Shown here: positions 10,691 to 21,131 of the stretch, one piece after another
Position numbering within the stretch: position 1 is the stretch's first letter
Layout: the number at the start of each line of letters is the position of its first letter
From: Gnetum montanum
Lineage: Eukaryota; Streptophyta; Gnetopsida; Gnetales; Gnetaceae
DNA: 35,183 nt
Reading direction: 5' to 3'
Assembly: GCA_015680685.1 (NCBI GenBank)
Contig: MNCI01008335.1
Coordinates: 955,786 to 990,968 of the forward strand
Program-made: the position numbers and the translations under genes
The notes under the pieces: model-generated
What the model was told of the DNA's origin: nothing
Databases searched by the model: none
What the model saw: the letters and a program-made list of their open reading frames with translations, nothing else

Positions 10691-11464
10691 CTGCACAATG
10701 CAATCAACAAATATTAGCATCACACTTAAATGCAATACACGCAACATAGCAATGTCTAGCAGTCCATACATATAGCATAGCATAACCCTCTGCCTGCACG
10801 TAGCATAGCAAGAGCGTGGAAGCCTAGCGTAGCAGGAGCAGGCGAAAAGCCTAACATAGCAACAAAACAACTGACGACATAGTCTAACAAAACACATGTC
10901 ACGTTGCCACATCACACCATGGCCTGGCCCCCCTCAAGGATTTTACGTTGCAACATGCTAAGGTCAAGCAACTTAAACTACCCTAGCCCCCACGGTTGTA
11001 ACAACCATGATGGTGGCGATTTCAATGGCCTTGCATGCAATCACGATGCAATGTTTATGCATCTACCACGGCCAAAACGGCGACTGTAGCAGTGCAAAGG
11101 CCAAAATAACGCAACCACAGAAAACACAAATAGTCGAGAATGGACGCAAACAAATAGGAAGCAAAACAAGAGTGGAGAACGATAGAAAGCACAACACGAA
11201 AAAGGCAAAGAGGACAAAGTAACTTACTAGGTTAACAGCGTGCTCTGCCGCACTGCAACGCGCGCTTGTGGTGCACACCCCAAGGTCTTCTTCACCTCCT
11301 TAACCAGAGCCATTGCCCTGCTTGCAGATTTACGCCCTTCGCTGAAGAAATTCGTCTTGCTAATCGATCAACACAATTGCTTCGCGCTCCGAAATCGCCT
11401 TGTGCTCCGATGAGGGTTCTGTACTCTTACAATAAAAATGGTAAAATTGCCAGGGTCTAACCCC

Positions 11465-11471
11465 TATTTAT
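11465..11471 (-). promoter_or_regulatory. TATA-like box of the antisense gene
   Basis: Minus-strand ATAAATA in ggccataaatagggg, about 150 nt upstream of the ATG at 11313 (context gggcaATGGCT, a good plant start). No LTR-type ends lie nearby, so this promoter would belong to the module itself. Confidence 0.45.
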
Positions 11472-12355
11472 GGCCATAGGAGGAGGCAAACTTGCCGCCC
11501 TCTCTCTCTCTGAGTAATGTAGAGCTCGCCATGCAGCATAGCATGCTCGCCACAACACCATAACACTATTAGCATTAAAGCCTTGACATGCTTCAAGCGA
11601 ACTACTTACCTTCCCGAAAACAAAAAATAATATTTTTTTTGATTAAGGGTCTGAAAAGACCTTAAACTAGCAATCCTAGCATAGTTGCACCCCTCAGGGT
11701 CTGAAAAGACCCCAAATTAGTAGTTTCGACCCATTATGTTCGCGGTCCGCAATGACTTTAAACTAACAACACCACATGCTTACATCAGCGGTTATCTCAC
11801 CTTCTTCCACATAGGCAATATCACATTTTCTAGCGGTTTCGTGTCTTCATTTTCGCACTGGCAGTTCCATACTTCTCATACCCACAATTTCCTGTACTAT
11901 TATCTTGCATGTTGCAATATGGCAATCCGAAATGACACTAAACTAGAAATTTGGCATCTGTATAGCAACAGTTACGCAGCTTTGCACTTTACATCAGCAA
12001 TTTTATACCTTTAGCAATTCTACACTCTTGTGCCTTGGCAGTCCGCCACGACCTTAAACTAGTAAATTTTCAATCTTTACATTGCCACACTTAGCAAGTT
12101 GCATCTCGGCGTTGCTTTGAAGATTTTCGTTTCACACAATCTCTGACATCCCTTAACCCAGATTTCATCTTATAATGGTAGGTCAAGCGAGAGATGGGAA
12201 TCCATCGTGACCTTTCCACGCCCTTGACATTAGCAGGGCCACAGGGCAAGCTCGCGAGACAGTTGAACCCCTACATGATCGACTAGGGGTCGACTACAAC
12301 TAGCACTATAGCAGCCTTAGAAGCATCCGCAGATTAGCTCAGGCACCTAGTCCAA
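11472..12355 (+). repeat. Right flank of the antisense module: degenerate 'cgac..taaactag' repeats
   Basis: No gene seen. Units like ggtctgaaaagaccttaaactagcaa and gtccgccacgaccttaaactagtaaa occur at about 11648, 11696, 11750, 11926 and 12042, separated by A/T-rich sequence. The same unit is arrayed after integrase at 15690-15900. From about 12120 to 12355 the sequence turns gradually into the pol region upstream of RT. Confidence 0.55.
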
Positions 12356-13830
12356 GTCCTAGACTTAGAGGTCAGGGATGTAACTGAGGACCTTCTTGTC
12401 GAGACACCTGTGACCACGTCAAAGGGGGAGGTGAAAACATTGAAACTCAACTCCCTCCTAGACATGCAAACCCACAAAAATATAGCCAAATTTTTGCAAG
12501 ACAACATCAATGTCTTCACATGGTCGTACAGTGACATGCTGGGTCTAGACCTGTAGCTGATTTAGCACAACATCGTCCTAGATCCTCACGTAAAGACAGT
12601 TAAGCAGAAAGCTTGCAAAGTTAAGCCAGAAATCGCACTAGCTGTGAGGGATGAAATCACCAAGCTATACCAAGCAGGTTTCATCCATGCAGTCAACTAT
12701 TCAGAGTGGGTATCCAACATTGTTGTGGTTTCACATAAAACAGGAGGAATACGGATCTGTGTAGACTTCCAAGACTTGAACAAGGCAACAATCAAAGATA
12801 ACTTCCCACTCCCGAGCATTGATCAGCTCATCGACACCACGACTAGCCATGCTCTGTTATCCTTCATGAATGGTTTCTCCGGAGACAACCAAATCCGCAT
12901 TAACCTAGAGCACCAGCTGTCGACAGCCTTCATGACCCCATGGGGGACCTTCTGTTATACCATGATGCCATTTGGGCTCAAGAATGCTTGAGCAACCTAC
13001 CAGTGGGCCATGACTTACATTTTCAGTGATTACATCCTAGAAACATTAAACGACTATGTAGACGATATAGCGGTTAAGTCCAAGGAGGTAGCTAACCACC
13101 CACGCGATCTGGGGGTAGTCCTCAAATGTTGCCAAATGCATGACCTACACCTCAATCCTAAGAAGTGCATCTTTGGGGTAAAGATCAGACGTATGTTAGG
13201 GTTCGTAGTATCGAAGGCCAGAATATGGGTGGACCTCGACAAAGTCAAGGCCATCATCAACCTAGCGCCTCCCACAAACCTTAAAGAATTACGTGGTTTA
13301 CAAGGTAGAGTGCAATTCATTCGAAGGTTTATAGCCAGGTTGACTGACAAGTTACACCCCATGCAACATCTTCTAAAGAAGGGGGTTGACTTCGAGTGGA
13401 CAACCCAGTGTCAACAAGCCTTCGACGACTTGAAGAAGAAGCTCTCGCACCTCCCAACGGTGCACCCATCACAAAGGGACAAGCCTTTCTTCATATACCT
13501 TGCCACCTCCGACACTTCCATAGTGGCACTGCTATGTCAAAAGCGGGACAATGGTTCTAAGATACCAATGTATTACCTTAGAGCCATGCACTAATAGCAC
13601 ACGAGGTGAAATACAACGAAGTAGAGAGGAACTACCTAGCCCTAGTGTTTGCACTAAAGAAGTGGTGGCATTACCTGTTCTGCAGCATGACCAACATCAT
13701 TTGCAAAAGCAATATACTCCAGGCCATCATCAGCAACCTATACGAAAGTAGCAAGATAGCCCGATGGAAGGCAATAACTGCAGAATTCAACCTATGCTAC
13801 ATAAGTCAATCATCGACAAAGGGTCAAGCC
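12356..13830 (+). pseudogene. pol: E1 reverse transcriptase and first RNase H, decayed
   Basis: RT copies the genomic RNA into DNA and RNase H removes the RNA. Frame 2 begins LDLEVRDVTEDLL and gives the Ty3 pre-RT block (INVFTWSYSDMLGLD), where two TAG codons stand at Gln positions near 12554-12564. Then come KTGGIRICVDFQDLNKA, motif A as SFMNGFSGDNQI, WGTFCYTMMPFGLKNA and the catalytic box DYVDDIAVKS. Motif A has Asn (12869-12871) where the metal-binding Asp belongs, so this RT is inactive. A TGA at 12989-12991 splits KNA/ATYQ. The first RNase H begins at KPFFIYLATSD (about 13480). A frameshift near 13590 moves the rest (KYNEVERNYLALVFALKKWW) into frame 1. Confidence 0.93.
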
Positions 13831-13879
13831 ATAGCAACCCAGCTCACGGCCTCGCTAGTCGATGACCAGGCTACAATAA

Positions 13880-14330
13880 ACCCCGAGTTCCCAGACAAAT
13901 ACGTTAGCAATGTCACCATCGTCCCGTCACATTTTGAGGCTACCTTACATTTCGACAATGCCTCAACCGTGCAAGGAGGTAGCTCCGCTGGCACGATCAC
14001 ATTCCCCTCTAGGGAAATGCACCCATCCACTTATTGTTTTACATTCCCTTGCACCAACAACATGGCAGAATACGAGGCGCTACTTAGAGACCTCTTAACT
14101 TCCTAAGTGCTATGCAATACAACACCTGGCAATCCGGGGAGATTCACAACTAGTCATGAATCAAATCGCCGAAGTCTACGCCTGCAAGGCTATGCACCTA
14201 CAACCCTACTGGGACCTAGCAAAAATCCTACTTAAACAATTCGTAACCACTGATGTGCAACACGTGCCACGCAATGAGAACACTGTAGCAGACGCCTTAG
14301 CTACCCTCATGTTAAACATCCCATTACACT
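13880..14330 (+). pseudogene. E1 second (archaeal-type) RNase H, decayed
   Basis: After the first RNase H comes a second RNase H fold: ATLHFDNAST, then FPCTNNMAEYEALLRDLL, IRGDSQLVMNQ and VPRNENTVADALATL. All four acidic catalytic positions (D, E, D, D) are visible. A dual RNase H arrangement is diagnostic of the plant Tat lineage. A frameshift near 14100 separates the E and third-D motifs. Confidence 0.88.
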
Positions 14331-15667
14331 CCTTGGCAAACCTGCCAACCTCAATCATAGAATGCGCAGAGCCTATCACTCAGGCAGAACACGTGGCCTC
14401 TGTCAGTGCTGCGGATGCCCCAGAGTGGTATGCCAACATTAAAGCTTATCTATAGCACGGCGAGCCCCCAGGTGGATTGACATCTGCCCAGAGGGATGCA
14501 GTCCGTAAGCGTGCTCGGTAATATGTGCTCATGGGAAATGATGCCCTGTGCCGACGATCCTACAATGGGATATTGCTAGCATGTGTGGGTGGTGAGCAAG
14601 CGCAAAAGGTAGTTAATAAAGTTCATGAAGGATTGTGCAGTGGACATATAGCGCCCAGGGCTATGGCTGCGAAAATCAGATGCCTAGGGTACTATTAGCC
14701 TTACATGGAGCATGACTGCCTATCAAAAATCAAGACGTGCGACACGTGCCAAAGATACGCAAATCTCATACACATAGCACCTATAGACCTGCACCCAATG
14801 CAAATCACGTGGCCCTTCCAACAATGGGGATTAGACCTCATAAGGCCTATCACGCCTAAGTCCTCTGCGGGGCATAGCTTCATTATCACCGCCACAGAGT
14901 ATTTTACCAAGTGGATGGAAGCTATTCCCCTAAGGAAGACGACATCTCAGCAAATCTTCCATTTCATCCTCGACAACATTGTGACAAGGTTTAGGCTTCC
15001 AATGACTATTGTGACTGACTATGGACCACAGTTCAGCAGTACGGAAACCCGAACCTTCTGTAGCAATCTAGGCATTAAAAAATCATTTTCTTCCCCTTAT
15101 TATCCGTAGGCGAACGGGCAAGCAGAGGCTACAAATAAGTCCATCATCAACTTGCTAAAGTGGATGCTCAACAACAACAAGAGGTGGTGGCACGAGCAAG
15201 TCCTCTACGTCCTCTAGGCCTACCGAACGACTTGCAGAACTGCGATAAGTAAAATCCCTTACAGTCTTGTTTACGGATATGAAGCTGTATTGCCTCTTGA
15301 GTTGTAGGTACCCTCACTTTGAATGATCCTATCTAACGTCATGAGCGAAGCCCAGAACAACGAATTGTAAACCATCGACCTCGACTCAGTGGAGGAGGAA
15401 CGCATGTAGACACTGAGACGAATCCAGTACTACCAGATCAAATAGCAATAGAGGCACCGTGCAAACCCACATCGACAACTAGTGCGGAAAGGAGACCTCA
15501 TCCTCAAGGCCGTCCATGAGCACGTGAGCAAATTCTCAACCAACTGGGAAGGTTCTTACATGGTCACTAAAGCCTTTGGAAATGGAGCCTTCAAATTGGC
15601 GGACATGGATGGCAACGAGTTTGCCAACTCGGTGAACCACTCGTACCTCAAGCCGTACTACGTCTGA
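14331..15667 (+). pseudogene. E1 integrase, decayed
   Basis: Integrase inserts the cDNA into the genome. The whole domain stays in frame 2. Its zinc-binding part reads HEGLCSGH .. TCDTCQRYAN. The catalytic core shows WGLDLIRPITPKSSAG, VTDYGPQFSS and NGQAEATNKS, so the D,D,E residues are present. The C-terminal part runs to LADMDGNEFANSVNHSYLKPYYV and a TGA at 15665. About ten nonsense codons interrupt it, for example at 14453, 14519, 14697 (a conserved Trp), 15107 (a conserved Gln) and 15215 (a conserved Trp). Nearly all fit C to T or G to A changes. No frameshift was found within this domain. Confidence 0.92.
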
Positions 15668-16898
15668 AGCGCAACGGCAACACCAAGCACCGTCCACTAT
15701 GACGATAAACTAGCAGTCACACCAAGCACCATCTGCTACGATGTAAAACTGGCACTGTTAGTCCACTATGACTATAAACTAGCATTGCACGTCTGCTACG
15801 ACGATAAACTGGCATGTACGGTCTGCTGGGACCTTAAACAAGAACGACGATCTGCTGGGACCTTAAACCAGCATGCGGTCTACCAAGACCTTAAACTGGG
15901 TTTGCATGGCATCCCTAGCATGCACCAGCACCAAATACACATCGAACGAGTGGGCGTGATGCTAACGTGTGGGTGGGACGTCGTAGCTTTAGAACATCGT
16001 TCACGACACATTGAGAATGTGGTCCAGGACACACGTGACGTCGCCACCCTTGGCATCATGCTAATCCTTCGAAGACATCGTATGGCATCACACTGGCCCT
16101 TCAAACCTATTGTCTCCACGGCCCATTGCCCTGATGGTGGTTCTCGGGCTAACTCCCGCATCTGGAGTTCCAGTAGTATTGTGGCCCAACCACAATATTG
16201 TTGCTCCAGCTCCCTGCCAACGCCTGAGCTCGCACGACGTTAGCTATGTGGCAACTGATCCCATAGCTGAACTAGGAATGCAAATCCTTGGTAGGGATTC
16301 TAAAGCATTCGCACCCGCAACAGAGCCCGGTGCCTTCGAGACCAACTCCTCCATGCTAGTACTACCAAGGCTGCTGCTGGCCTCCCTACTTTGGGCATCT
16401 CACACTAGCGACGATGCCCAAGAGTAACAACAATGCCAATAGCCAGCAAGACCTTGTCCTCGCAGACACATCTCGCTACAGTAGCAAATGCTACAGCGTT
16501 GCGAAGTGAGTGCCTCGACTAACTCAGCTACTTCAGAGTGCAGATTCCAGCATGTGCGTAACACAACTCGCCATGTGGAAGGTGTCTGTAGGCAAGTCAA
16601 AACCTTTCACGGATGTAATGCAACTCATCCTACGAAGGGGGCACCTACCTACAAAAGATTGAAGAACAACGCCAACCAAAGATGAAAACGCAAACGAGTC
16701 CCTCAGAGCATTCCGACGAGGGACTCTGCTAAACATCATCTTTGCTCTCTGCCTTAACCTCTGCAAAACCAATGCAACACTCTCAAGTGTGGCCAAGCGA
16801 CATCTTGACACTCACCGAGCAACAACCTTAGCATTTCGCTTGCTGCAGTGTTTCGTATTCTTTACCGACGTCTATTAAGCCTATTCTCCAAACGTCGA
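15668..16898 (+). repeat. E1 3' tail: direct-repeat array, then unassigned sequence
   Basis: 15690-15900 holds about seven units of roughly 30-35 bp, each with a core like tctgctacgac.ataaactagca. From 15900 to 16898 I recognise no gene; open stretches such as 15785-16243 and 16110-16427 match no family known to me. The array shares its core with the repeats flanking the antisense module at 6765-6780 and 11648-12060. Confidence 0.6.
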
Positions 16899-16910
16899 TA
16901 AAAAGGGGCC
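16899..16910 (+). other. Candidate polypurine tract of E1
   Basis: ataaaaaggggcc, immediately before aaTGAAAC, is the best purine run upstream of the 3' LTR and would prime plus-strand synthesis. It sets the proposed LTR start at 16913, which has the TG needed to pair with the CA end at 18610. Other short purine runs near 17411 and 17440 are weaker. Confidence 0.45.
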
Positions 16911-16912
16911 AA

Positions 16913-18610
16913 TGAAACACCCTAAAAAATATGAGGTCATCCTTGCTTCACTAGGCTCTTGTATTCTGCACAGCACTACAGCAGTTCATCAAGAGGAGAA
17001 CATTCTGAGTTCAGGCTGGCCAGTTCAACAAATTTTCTACTTTGAGCATGGACAGGTTCTGCGTCATCTTGCCTATCCACCAAAGTAGCCTGCCTAGCTA
17101 AAAGCCTACTCAGAAACAGTGTGCGAAATTGGCAACAGCATTCTGGATGCGCAAAAAATAGTTCGGCAAGTTTTCTAAGTCACGAAGTCTACTACGCTAC
17201 ACCTCGTTGTGTAGTAAACTTCAGAAGACAATGGCAGAATGAAGTGTTATGCTACGCTACGCCACATAGCGTAACATGGCAACGGCCTCACCACCATTCC
17301 CCTCGCCCAATTTCAAGTTTTGCAACAATGTCCCTTTCCATTAGGAAGTGGCGGACCATGTTTGTTGGTACGTTACGCTGAGCTACATGGTGCAGCAAGG
17401 CATAGCAATCCTGCAGAAGGGACAGAAGGCAGCTCGAAGGGTAAAATTAGCGAAATTCGCAAGACTTGCATTGCAAAAGATGAAGTTTGCAAATCGGCAA
17501 GACTTTCGCGACTAAGGCCAATTGCTACGCTATGTAGCATAGCATAGCATAGCAGGCAACACATGTATAGCAGAACGAGCGACAAGGCGCTACGCTATGC
17601 CAAGCATGTTATGCTACAAAGCACAGTAAGGCATGCGGGTGGTTGTGCGACATCAATGCACGTCACTTAATCAAACCGTTGGCGCATGTCTCCAAACGAT
17701 GATGGCGCAATTACGGCATGGCAGGCTCGTAGTTATTGCATGAAAGGTTCGCATTACAATGGTCTTGTAGGTCCAACGATCATACATGGCGCGAGTGGCA
17801 CCGACAAGTCAACGCATGCCCTTTGGCCCTATAAATACCCTGAGAAACAGCATTTAAAAGAGGTTCAGAAATTTTGAATGAAACGGCTTCAAAGAGTTTG
17901 AAAATTTTTGAACAAAATAGCATTCAAAAGAGGTCCAATCCCTGGTTCGGTTGGCACTCTTTCACTCTAAGTCCCCTACTCTCTTTCTCTGGCATTCAAG
18001 CTCCCTCCTTGGCACGTTGTAACACCAAGCATTGTAAGCTTCCTGTTTGACACTGCAAACAGTTAACACTTTTAGTTGGCATTTTGTTCTATCTCCCTTT
18101 TTCTACCACCTTGGTAGAATCTCTGCACCGTCAACATCTAAGTCCGTGCCAAGGTGCACCACCTGCTTTGCTCGGCATGTCTTGGTTACTCTCGGGATCT
18201 CTACACTCCGTCATGCTATGCAACCGATTATATCCGCCTTGACAAAGCAAACTTGTAGCTTCGAAGCGGTGCATGTTTCTAACTACACTTTACTTTATTT
18301 CTTACCTCTCATCTTGTTTGCATTATTTTTCTATTTTATTCACTTTCAAAGCATTGCTTTGCATTGTCATCGCATTTTTTGCTTTATTTGCTTCCAAGCA
18401 TTATTTCACATTTTGTTTCTGTTTCACAATATATATGTTGCAAAAGGCTATATAGATGCCGACGTAAGTCCCTGTCTGATCGACCAGACCATTCAGGGTG
18501 CCCCGTATTCACACACACCCAGCATGGCCCTCCCGCGGGTACGGGGTTGAAATTGTCGCACCCGTCGACCTCTCAGTGTTTTCCAGCCGTTGATGTTTTT
18601 GGTTGCTACA
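16913..18610 (+). repeat. 3' LTR of E1
   Basis: 17508-18610 aligns with the 5' LTR piece (907-2003). The proposed start at 16913 (TGAAACACCC) follows the purine tract and would give a 1.7-kb LTR, TG..CA bounded. TATA box at 17830-17837. The sequence after 18610 (ctaag..) is unlike the sequence after 2003, which fixes the right end. The left 600 bp have no partner in the window because the 5' LTR is broken at 906. Confidence 0.75.
17830..17837 (+). promoter_or_regulatory. TATA box of the E1 3' LTR
   Basis: TATAAATA in ccctataaataccctg, the counterpart of 1223-1230. Confidence 0.6.
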
Positions 18611-18760
18611 CTAAGTGCACATACATTCATCGCTTAAATGATGATTGCAACTAGGCTTGTGAAACTTTTTAAGAAAATGTCCGGATATTGTATTATGATA
18701 ATTGTGTACAAACTTGGGAGGTATTGTTTGTTTGTAGCTAGTCTCTCACAACATATACAA

Positions 18761-18947
18761 CTAGCTTAAATATATATATATATATATGAATTAGTCTGAG
18801 AGGATCTTATAAATTATCAAATTTTTTTAGAAGCTGAATGTTGTGGATGTTATAAATTATCATTTTCTATGAGCAATTAGGATTTTAAAAAATAATGATA
18901 ATTTATAAGATTCTCTTGATCAATTCATAGATATATATAAAAGCTAG
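18761..18947. mobile_element. Foldback (MITE-like) element
   Basis: About 187 bp starting ctagcttaaatatata and ending tatatataaaagctag. The arms of about 60 bp (18761-18820 and 18890-18947) are imperfect inverted copies; for example gaggatcttataaattatca on the left pairs with tgataatttataagattctc on the right. Neither a coding frame nor a clear target duplication is visible, so the superfamily is not assigned. A TA microsatellite (18771-18787) forms part of the left arm. Confidence 0.5.
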
Positions 18948-20261
18948 TGGAAATATTTCATCGCTTGGGAGAAGAATTTAATTATTTTTTGTAAAAATAT
19001 CCATTATCATCATCAAGAACATTAGTTTAAAAGTTAAGTTCAAAAATTATTTGAAATATTTTAAAATAAAATCATCTATATTTCATATACGCAAATGCAA
19101 ATATATATTACCTAGTTATTGCAACAAACTTCATAGAGGTGTAGAATATGAATTAGAAAAAAGAAAAAAAAATAGGTAGAACCTTGAACTCAAGATGCCT
19201 AGTCTTCTAAATCAGCAAAATGGCTTTTCTTCTACAATTTTACTATGAAGATGTTTAGAATCTGAAATTTTTCTATACCTCTACAAAGAGAATGAAAAAT
19301 GATTCTTCATCCATGTTCTTGACTCTAGATAATGCAACAAAGATTAGACCAATGACTTCTTTTGATCCTATATGGCTTTATCCAGGCTTATTCCTTTAGA
19401 TTTATGGATAGTCATGGCCCACCACATGTACAATTAACACATGATGAAAGATATGATTGTCCAATGGATATCCAATGTAGGAATCAAAATCAATAATAAT
19501 GAAAGATGGTAATGCAAGTGGTTATTTTCTAGGATAATAAATAATACTATAAACTATGCTAAGTTCACTATTCACTAATCTTGCTTTAGGCTCAAGGTTA
19601 ACTATGAATGTAATCCTTCCACCTTTACATACAAGCAAAGATTGCTTAATATCATTGTTGTCGTCATCTAAGATAGAATCCATGGGAATCTCTATCTACT
19701 AAGCACATAACAACGAGTTTATACATTTTTTGCAAATCTTCTTGTTATGTGATTGGATTTTTCCTTTGTATTATATAAATTCACCAAGTATTCAAAATCA
19801 TCTAATCCATTGGAAGTCGATGGAAGATTCATTCAAACAGCCAAGAATTGATAGTCTTCATCAAGCCTTTTTCCCTATTTGACATACATTAATACTTCCT
19901 TGAATCTCTGTTATTTAAAAGCATTTCTAGATTGACTATAAATTGCATATAACACAACAAATGTATGAAAGGATTGCCCAACTCCTGAAATATTTAGATT
20001 TCTAGATGCATCAGGCACAACATCAAACACACAAGGAAGTTGACCCAGGTCTCCTATGACTATAACTGATCTTCCTCCAAAACATTCATTATGATGCTCT
20101 AGAAATATTTCTCTTAATTTTTTATCAATGCTCTACACTAGGCTTCCCTCCACAAAACTCATTTCATTAATGATTACATATCTCCCCTAAAAAAGTCAAT
20201 GTTGTGTATAGGCAAAAAGTTATTTGTATCCACGTATTCCAAGGCTCAAAGTAGAATAAAT
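18948..20261 (-). pseudogene. PIF1-like helicase pseudogene, C-terminal half
   Basis: PIF1-family helicases are 5'-3' DNA helicases; large plant copies often come from Helitron transposons. On the minus strand, in order: YVIINEMSFVEGSL (Walker B region, 20151-20180), GGRSVIVIGDLGQLP (20035-20078), FEYLVNLYNTKEKSNHI (near 19760-19810), TIHKSKGISLDKAI (motif V, 19372-19414) and GLIFVALSRVKNMDE (motif VI, about 19305-19350). Walker B has Asn where Asp is usual. Several stops and shifts break the frame (a TAG at the end of motif V, then a frame change). The matching N-terminal half lies at 33105-34250, on the far side of element A. Sequence from 18948 to about 19300 is A/T-rich with nothing recognised. 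Confidence 0.8.
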
Positions 20262-20266
20262 GGTGG
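20262..20266. repeat. Target-site duplication of element A, left copy
   Basis: ggtgg, repeated at 33100-33104 just after the right end of A. A perfect 5-bp duplication is what Ty3/gypsy integration produces. Confidence 0.85.
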
Positions 20267-21119
20267 TGATAAGCGGCTAGGTACCCCTACGCCCAACCAT
20301 ACGAATACAAGCGTTCACACACGATCTGGTCAAACTCCACAGATAGGCTAGTTGTCGTACCTAGATAGTTACACGTTGATCGCAGTTCGCTGTCTTCCCA
20401 CCTGGACTAGTATTTGCTTTGTCACGTATGGTTTAGTCCAAAGTGAGGCGTATGATGTGATCCTAAACTAATGCTACTCCTAGAGACAATGGAAGATAAT
20501 ATTGATTAAACTAATGAGTAATAGGAAATGAATCTAAGCTAGCCTAAGTGCGATGAGCATCCGTTCCTTAATCATCCGTACACATCTTGGACCTCGTGCA
20601 CGACTACTACTAGGATTACCATGCGTAGATCCTAGGTACGCTGCTGGGTTACCAAGTAGTCACACTTAAATGCTCGTGATTAAGTCGTACTCATTCCGCA
20701 TTTAACAACAGGAATAGTAAATGATGATAACTAAATATTAACTAGGAAAGCAATAAATATTAACTAGAAAGAAATAAATAACAAAAACAATTAACAATTA
20801 AATTAAACAATTAAACTAAGTGAGTGCTGCAATGATGAAGTAATCTTGATCTTTATTGCCGATCATGTGCGTGTCCAACTACGTCACACTCGAATAAAGG
20901 TTCCATACAATTACAAGCATCACACTGCGGGCATGCACTGGGAAAATAATCTAACTTCTACGGAAACAAACTGAAAGAGTCTAGCTACAAATGACAAAAG
21001 GATGCCTAAATGAGGTGGAAGGCCCTCTTATTTATAGGCCAGGATAGGCGGCTGCGTAAACGGGGCCCCGTTGATGCAGCAAGGCTACGTCGACACATCG
21101 ACTTAATGACACTTCATCA
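20267..21119 (-). repeat. Element A 3' LTR (left copy, 853 bp)
   Basis: Starts TGATAAGCGG and ends cacttcatca on the + strand. It aligns over its full length with 25076-25776 plus 32939-33099. The minus-strand orientation follows from the gag and primer site. The TATA box is the minus-strand complement of cttatttatagg near 21030. Next to its right end lies the purine tract of the element. Confidence 0.92.
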
Positions 21120-21131
21120 TACCCCCACGAC
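21120..21131 (-). other. Polypurine tract of element A
   Basis: Minus strand gtcgtgggggta directly abuts the LTR start TGATGAAG. Element B has catgggggta in the same place. Confidence 0.75.

Larger units (their letters stand above)
6949..11313 (-). pseudogene. Antisense eight-exon gene inside E1: HAD-phosphatase-like domain fused to Tat extra-ORF-like domain (decayed)
   Basis: Exons on the minus strand: 11313-11228, 10690-10241, 10157-9849, 9781-8751, 8627-8295, 8223-8089, 7987-7179, 7083-6949. Every intron has GT..AG ends; the donors are gtaagt, gtgagt, gtgttt, gtgagc, gtgagt, gtaagt and gttagt, and acceptors such as ttttttgcttag are clear. Exon lengths sum to 3288 nt = 1096 codons, and the phases (2,2,2,1,1,1,0) match at all seven joins without any indel. 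The frame holds 17 nonsense codons: 13 TAG, 4 TGA, no TAA. Predicted protein of about 1095 aa: short N-terminus, FCP1/NIF-type HAD region (about 30-220), Lys/Glu-rich link, Tat-ORF-like domain (about 300-490), basic KELRRKRPPP, acidic EEEDEEEGDEE, probable coiled coil (about 800-1050), acidic tail. No function is claimed. It could be a captured host gene or an unusually developed Tat antisense ORF. Confidence 0.75.

Noticed and set aside
11736-12014. Plus-strand frame of 92 codons between the module and RT
   Set aside because: It covers the taaactag repeat flank, with no family resemblance.
14453-15450. TAG/TAA at conserved Gln positions suggesting a reassigned genetic code
   Set aside because: Stops also replace conserved Trp (14697, 15215) and Arg-type codons, and many frames carry indels; deamination explains all cases.
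15785-16427. Plus-strand frames of 105-152 codons after integrase
   Set aside because: They begin in the repeat array, show no recognisable domain, and an overlapping minus-strand frame is equally open; kept as an unassigned tail.
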